Source of the DNA: Dictyocoela muelleri
Taxonomy: Eukaryota; Microsporidia
Length of the DNA stretch: 11,267 bases
Assembly (NCBI GenBank): GCA_016256075.1
Contig: SDVU01000703.1
Span: 1 to 11,267 of the forward strand
Direction: 5' to 3'
The stretch's first letter is position 1; each line of letters begins with the position of its first letter. A program made the translations under genes and the position numbers. Of this stretch, positions 7,955 through 11,267 are shown piece after piece. The notes beneath the pieces were generated by a model that worked only from the letters and a program-made list of their open reading frames with translations, ran no database searches and was not told where the DNA came from.

Positions 7955-8150
7955 AATATGAATACATATCTATTCTTACATGGGAAAACCAAAAAAGTTA
8001 TTCATATATTGCAAGCTTCAATTTTTATATATGAATGAATTATTTTGCGTAGCAAAATAATTCATTCATATATAAAAATTTGAGCTTGCAATATATGAAT
8101 AACTTTTTTGGTTTTCCTATGTTAGAATACATATGTATTCATATTTTTTA
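7950..8150. repeat. 201-bp near-perfect palindrome inside the Merlin element
   Basis: Two 99-nt arms (7950-8048 and 8052-8150) pair with about five mismatches and no gaps around a 3-nt spacer (GTA). The arms start TAAAAAATATGAATAC. It has no coding capacity. The edges are TA on both sides, compatible with a TA-targeting MITE, although a palindrome with such ends shows this trivially. It could be a nested foldback element or an inverted duplication made during replication of the Merlin copy. Confidence 0.9.
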
Positions 8151-8219
8151 ATCGGTTAAATGGTGCTTATATGAAGCTAAAAAAGGGGTGTACATTTTTT
8201 TTGTTTTTTACTCTTAGAT

Positions 8220-9035
8220 ATGATAATACAATTGGTTAGGTACGAATTTTCTGAATTTATTGAAAAATATTTTTACGAAAAACTGCACAACAAATGTGAT
8301 TTTTGTGGTTCAGATGTTAGATATAAATGTAGAAAGACAAAAAAATGGTGTGTATGTGGAAATTTTGTAAAAAAACAAAATGTTTGTTTAAAAACACAAT
8401 ACTTGAAAATTATAAGTTAGGTTTGTTTAATTTCATTTCTGTATATAAGTTTTTATTGAACTCTTTATCTTAAGTATAATGTCATTGACATTATCTATTG
8501 ATTATAAGAGTTTAAAAAGGATTTATCGAAAAATGAATGAAAATGTAAAGGCAAGGTTTTTTGAATCTCTCGAACCTATAAGAGGTGGGGGAGTGATTGT
8601 TGAAATTGATGAAAGTAAGTTTGGAAAGATAAAGTATCATAGGGGTCATCGAGTTGAAGATGTCTGGGTTCTTGGTATGGTGGAAAGGTTCGGGGACCGG
8701 ATAATAATTTTAGTGCCTATTGAAAATAAAAATGCTGCAACATTAACAAAATTAATTTACAAATATATAAAGCCAAGGAGCATTATAAATAGTGATTGTT
8801 GGCGAGAATATGCTAATATATCAAAATTTTATACCCACTTAACCGTAAATAACTCTTTAGGATTCATTAATAAAAAAAATAATGTTTATACGAATACAAT
8901 TGAAGGCAATTGGTCTTCTCTAAAAAATATATAACACCTAATTTCAGAAACATCAAAAAAATTTTGCACCATTTGTTGTTTTCTATGAAAAAGAAAAATC
9001 ATGATATTCTTGGTTTATTAAAAATTATATTATAA
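8220..9035 (+). pseudogene. Merlin transposase pseudogene
   Basis: The gene encodes a DDE transposase of the IS1595/ISXO2-like (Merlin) family, which cuts at the inverted repeats. The N-terminal piece (8220 onward) has a zinc ribbon CDFCGS...CRKTKKWCVCGNF. The frame then shifts at an A-run near 8370, and a short helical piece (KNTILENYKLGLFNFISVYK) follows in the next frame. The main piece (8479-8934) carries the catalytic core: first Asp in VEIDESKFGKIKYHRGHRVE, second Asp in IINSDCWREY, and Glu in NTIEGNWSSLKNI. A shift near 8930 moves the C-terminal tail (TPNFRNIKKILHH, FSMKKKNHDILGLL) to another frame, ending at 9035. Thus three reading frames are used, with no fewer than two indels plus a probable third between 8405 and 8479. 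The catalytic residues are kept, so inactivation is recent. Confidence 0.85.
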
Positions 9036-9161
9036 TTATTGATTTTTTATTTTTAAAATATTTATTTTTTTAAAAAACCTTTTTATTCATTGGGATATTA
9101 GGGTAAAAGCGAAAAAAATAAAAGACCCTCTTTTTTGGCCCTAAATTCGCCCCTATGATCC

Positions 9162-9214
9162 TTTTATTTATCTAATAAAGAAAAATTTTGTACGGTAAAA
9201 CCGGAGTAGTACCC
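9162..9214 (-). repeat. Merlin right terminal inverted repeat
   Basis: Its reverse complement is identical to 7902-7954 over 53 bp. The next base outward (C at 9215) is not matched on the left, which sets the end. Confidence 0.95.
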
Positions 9215-9473
9215 CAATTGTTTCACATTCATAAACAATCAATGTATTACAATTAGTACCTTATGTTTCACATTTTAAACATGTAGTGAGGTTTTAAAAC
9301 CTAATACACAACGAAAACATTACGAAATTTTAATAAGTTTTAAAAAATTATGTAATTGAAATATAACGTTTTTATTTAAAAAGCATATCTATTATGCTGA
9401 AAATACGCTTAAAACGGCTAAATGTATTGGAAACATTTTAACTACCATTTATATGGAAATTTCATAGAACGAA
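9215..9473. other. AT-rich spacer, nothing recognised
   Basis: No gene or element end is visible. TTTCACATT occurs twice (near 9221 and 9267), a chance-level repeat in this composition. Confidence 0.4.
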
Positions 9474-9548
9474 AAAATTTTATATCCGGAAAAGCGACAA
9501 AATTTTATATACGGAAAAATGACAAAATTTTATATCCGGAAAAACGAC
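9474..9548. repeat. 25-bp tandem repeat, three units
   Basis: Three head-to-tail 25-bp units (9474-9498, 9499-9523, 9524-9548) match consensus AAAATTTTATATCCGGAAAA followed by RCGAC. Each differs from the next by only one to three bases. A partial fourth unit (AAA) follows. The unit stands out for CCGG and CGAC within very AT-rich DNA. No coding role is apparent. Confidence 0.9.
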
Positions 9549-9756
9549 AAACCACCAATATTAATTTTCAAATTTTCAAATTTTAAAAGAGAAAAATAAG
9601 ATGCTATATTAAATTATATTTTTAATGAACAAAAAACTTGCTAATTATATTTATTCGCAATGTATTAGTCATAAATTCTGTAGTATTACATATTCATATA
9701 TTCAAGCCAGTATTCTTTTGTAAACCTAATTACACGAAATTATTTAATAAATGTCA

Positions 9757-9855
9757 GAAGCGAAAAACACATTTCGCGAAAAAAAATTTTGTGAAAAACA
9801 CATTTTGCGAAATACACATTTCGCAAAAAAAAACACATTTCGCGAAAAACACACA
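9757..9855. repeat. interrupted GCGAAAAACACATTTCGC repeat cluster
   Basis: Four to five imperfect copies of a 16- to 20-nt unit, GCGAAAAACACATTTCGC, lie head to tail, with variants such as GTGAAAAACACATTTTGCG and GCGAAATACACATTTCGC. Many units begin GCGAAA and end TTTCGC, so each can fold as a 6-bp hairpin. A further AGAAGCGAAAAACACACAG occurs alone near 9918. The spacing is irregular (about 19 to 22 nt), the copies vary, and there are no conserved repeats with unique spacers, so it is not a CRISPR array. Confidence 0.7.
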
Positions 9856-10079
9856 TATAATGAATTAATGATTTTTTGATCTAAAAGAACTTTAACTTGT
9901 TTCGATATAAATTTGGTGAGAAGCGAAAAACACACAGTTAAAATATATATAAAAAAAATCAATTTTTAATAATGAATTTATATTACGCAAAAAAAACATA
10001 ATTTATATATTTTATAATAAAATTAATATAAACAATAGAAATAAATAAAAAGCTGAATAATTTTAATTTTTTAACTCTC
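9856..10079. other. AT-rich spacer, nothing recognised
   Basis: Only A/T-rich low-complexity DNA and one isolated unit of the preceding repeat (near 9918) are seen. Confidence 0.4.
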
Positions 10080-11267
10080 TTTGAATTCACCCATATTTTC
10101 TTCCACTTTTCGTTTTCTAATAATAATAAATTATTAAAACTTTGCATAACATAATATACTTCCTCATAAAAATCAGAGTCAAAAGGATTTTTCTTTGTTT
10201 TTTTATTATTATCAAAATCTTTTTTAATAATAACTTTGTCATTTTTTTAAATAGATCAGAAATATCCTTTTCTTTATACAATGAAGATGTATATTTTTCA
10301 TATTGAGTTTTTACAGCAGATGCAGGTGTTTGTGAAATATGAACGCGATCATTTTCGACTTTCAATTGTCAAAAAACTTCAAATGGTGTTTGAAATGAAG
10401 CGCTGTGTTGGCTGTTATTATATTGATATAATATACCTCTTAATACCTCAATCCACCTTTTTTCTTTACTATAAAGGCATTTTGCAACATTTTTTTAAAG
10501 TTTCTTTAATCTCTCAATTTGACCTTGAGATTCAGGATAACTAGGTCTTTCCTTAACATACAACATATTGTATTTTTTAATTATTTCTTTAAAGTTTAAA
10601 TAAAAAAATTCTTTTCTGTTATCAGTATGTATCTTATCATATCCCCCCAATAGAACATAATTTATCCAATTTATTAGCTACATTTTTCCCATTCCTTTTA
10701 CACAAAGGATAACAGAATGCAGATTTGAAATAACTGTCAATATATGATAAAATATATTTAAAATCATCATTTTGAGTCGCATATTATTTAAATCGATAAT
10801 AATTATGAATAATCTTTCATGGGTTTCAATTGCGGTTATGTAATTGAAACTTTCCTTTGTTTTAAAGCTAGAATCTAAATTACAGGCTTCACATTTTTCA
10901 ACATATTCTCTTACGACATCTCTTTTTATCGAATAATATTCATTAAAAATATTTATAAACATCTTTTCGGCACATATATTTAATGGTTGATTATAATTTA
11001 ACAAAATAATACATTTTTTTTATTTTTCCCAATCACCAATGAAAATTTTATAAATACCATTTTCTAAAATTTTTAATTCATCCTTTTCATAAATCATAAA
11101 ACCTGCTTTTTTAATAAAATCTCTCTTTTTCCAACTATTCAACTCTTCGGGAATTTCTTTTCTAGTAAGATATTTTATGAAATTATTTTTTTTTCTTCAT
11201 TATTTTTTATCATTATTTTTTTGACCATGGGTTTGATTTTATTATAAAATATATAAATTATGTGTTT
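10080..11267 (-). mobile_element. fossil integrase region, LTR-retrotransposon-like or Ginger-like
   Basis: On the minus strand, fragments of an rve-type (DDE) integrase can be recognised in family order from right to left. There is a zinc-binding-like part with CEAC near 10890, a core with a second-Asp motif HTDN near 10625, a Glu motif PESQGQIER near 10520, and a trailing WIEVLRGILYQYNNSQH-type helix near 10430. Such integrases occur in Ty3/gypsy-type LTR elements and in Ginger-type transposons, and the sequence visible here does not decide between them. The copy is broken, with several interruptions, and runs off the right edge. No long terminal repeats, reverse transcriptase or protease are seen. 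Decay points to an old insertion. Confidence 0.6.

Larger units (their letters stand above)
7902..9214 (+). mobile_element. Merlin (IS1595/ISXO2-like) DNA transposon
   Basis: The element is bounded by 53-bp terminal inverted repeats (7902-7954 and 9162-9214) that are identical over all 53 positions and start GGGTACTACTCCGG. It encodes a Merlin-type transposase on the plus strand, now broken. Flanks share CAATT on both sides, but a clean 8- to 9-bp duplication is not seen. Without the 201-bp palindrome next to the left end, the element would be about 1.1 kb, compact for Merlin. Identical ends suggest recent movement, perhaps using a transposase from an intact copy elsewhere. Confidence 0.9.

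Noticed and set aside
7893-9223. Target-site duplication of the Merlin element
   Set aside because: The flanks share CAATT, but the 8-mers directly next to the ends (CACAATTT and CAATTGTT) match at only about half of the positions.
9757-9855. CRISPR-like array
   Set aside because: The units are adjacent and imperfect without unique spacers, and the genome looks eukaryotic.
9638-9962. Overlapping open frames on both strands
   Set aside because: They cover the GCGAAAAACACATTTCGC repeat cluster, which happens to lack stops; their translations are repetitive and have no family resemblance.
10281-10544. Open frame of 87 codons on the plus strand
   Set aside because: It lies opposite the fossil integrase region, whose family motifs are on the minus strand, so it is a shadow.

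Overview
The window looks like a gene-poor, transposon-rich piece of a very AT-rich eukaryotic genome, most likely a microsporidian with an expanded genome. This rests on four things: an extremely divergent, intronless, Asn/Lys-rich CDC45 as the only clear host gene; decayed Merlin-, MULE- and hAT-type DNA transposons, as known from repeat-rich microsporidia; tRNA-like short repeats; and strong A/T homopolymer bias. The organism assignment is inference.

Layout: 1-330 holds a small GC-rich island with a tRNA-like B-box, directly followed by a 172-bp near-perfect inverted repeat. Positions 325-1970 have no gene I can defend, but carry two diverged copies (B near 783, C near 1450) of a dispersed repeat and a short AT tandem array. 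The intact gene is CDC45 at 1971-4043 (+), with a possible poly(A) signal just downstream. A heavily decayed MULE transposase lies on the minus strand (about 4610-5796), between short inverted repeats that are themselves bracketed by about 78-bp direct repeats.

Positions 6118-7531 are a repeat mosaic: a tRNA-like SINE copy (S1), then copy A of the dispersed repeat split by a 644-bp non-autonomous hAT element with near-matching 8-bp target-site duplications, then a second tRNA-like SINE copy (S2). Copy C near 1450 acts as an unoccupied relative of the hAT insertion site. Positions 7902-9214 are a Merlin (IS1595/ISXO2-like) element with 53/53 identical terminal inverted repeats, a transposase spread over three frames that still shows all three DDE positions, and a 201-bp near-perfect palindrome next to the left end. 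Positions 9474-9855 contain two unusual short repeat clusters. The right end (about 10080-11267, minus strand) is a broken, fossil rve-type integrase region of an LTR-retrotransposon-like or Ginger-like element running off the window.

There is no operon-like organisation: CDC45 is an isolated housekeeping replication gene and everything else is mobile-element debris of different ages. No evidence was seen for a new defence or metabolic system. The most unusual observations are the reduced N-terminal domain of CDC45, the nested hAT insertion with its paralogous unoccupied site, and the palindrome inside a young-looking Merlin element.
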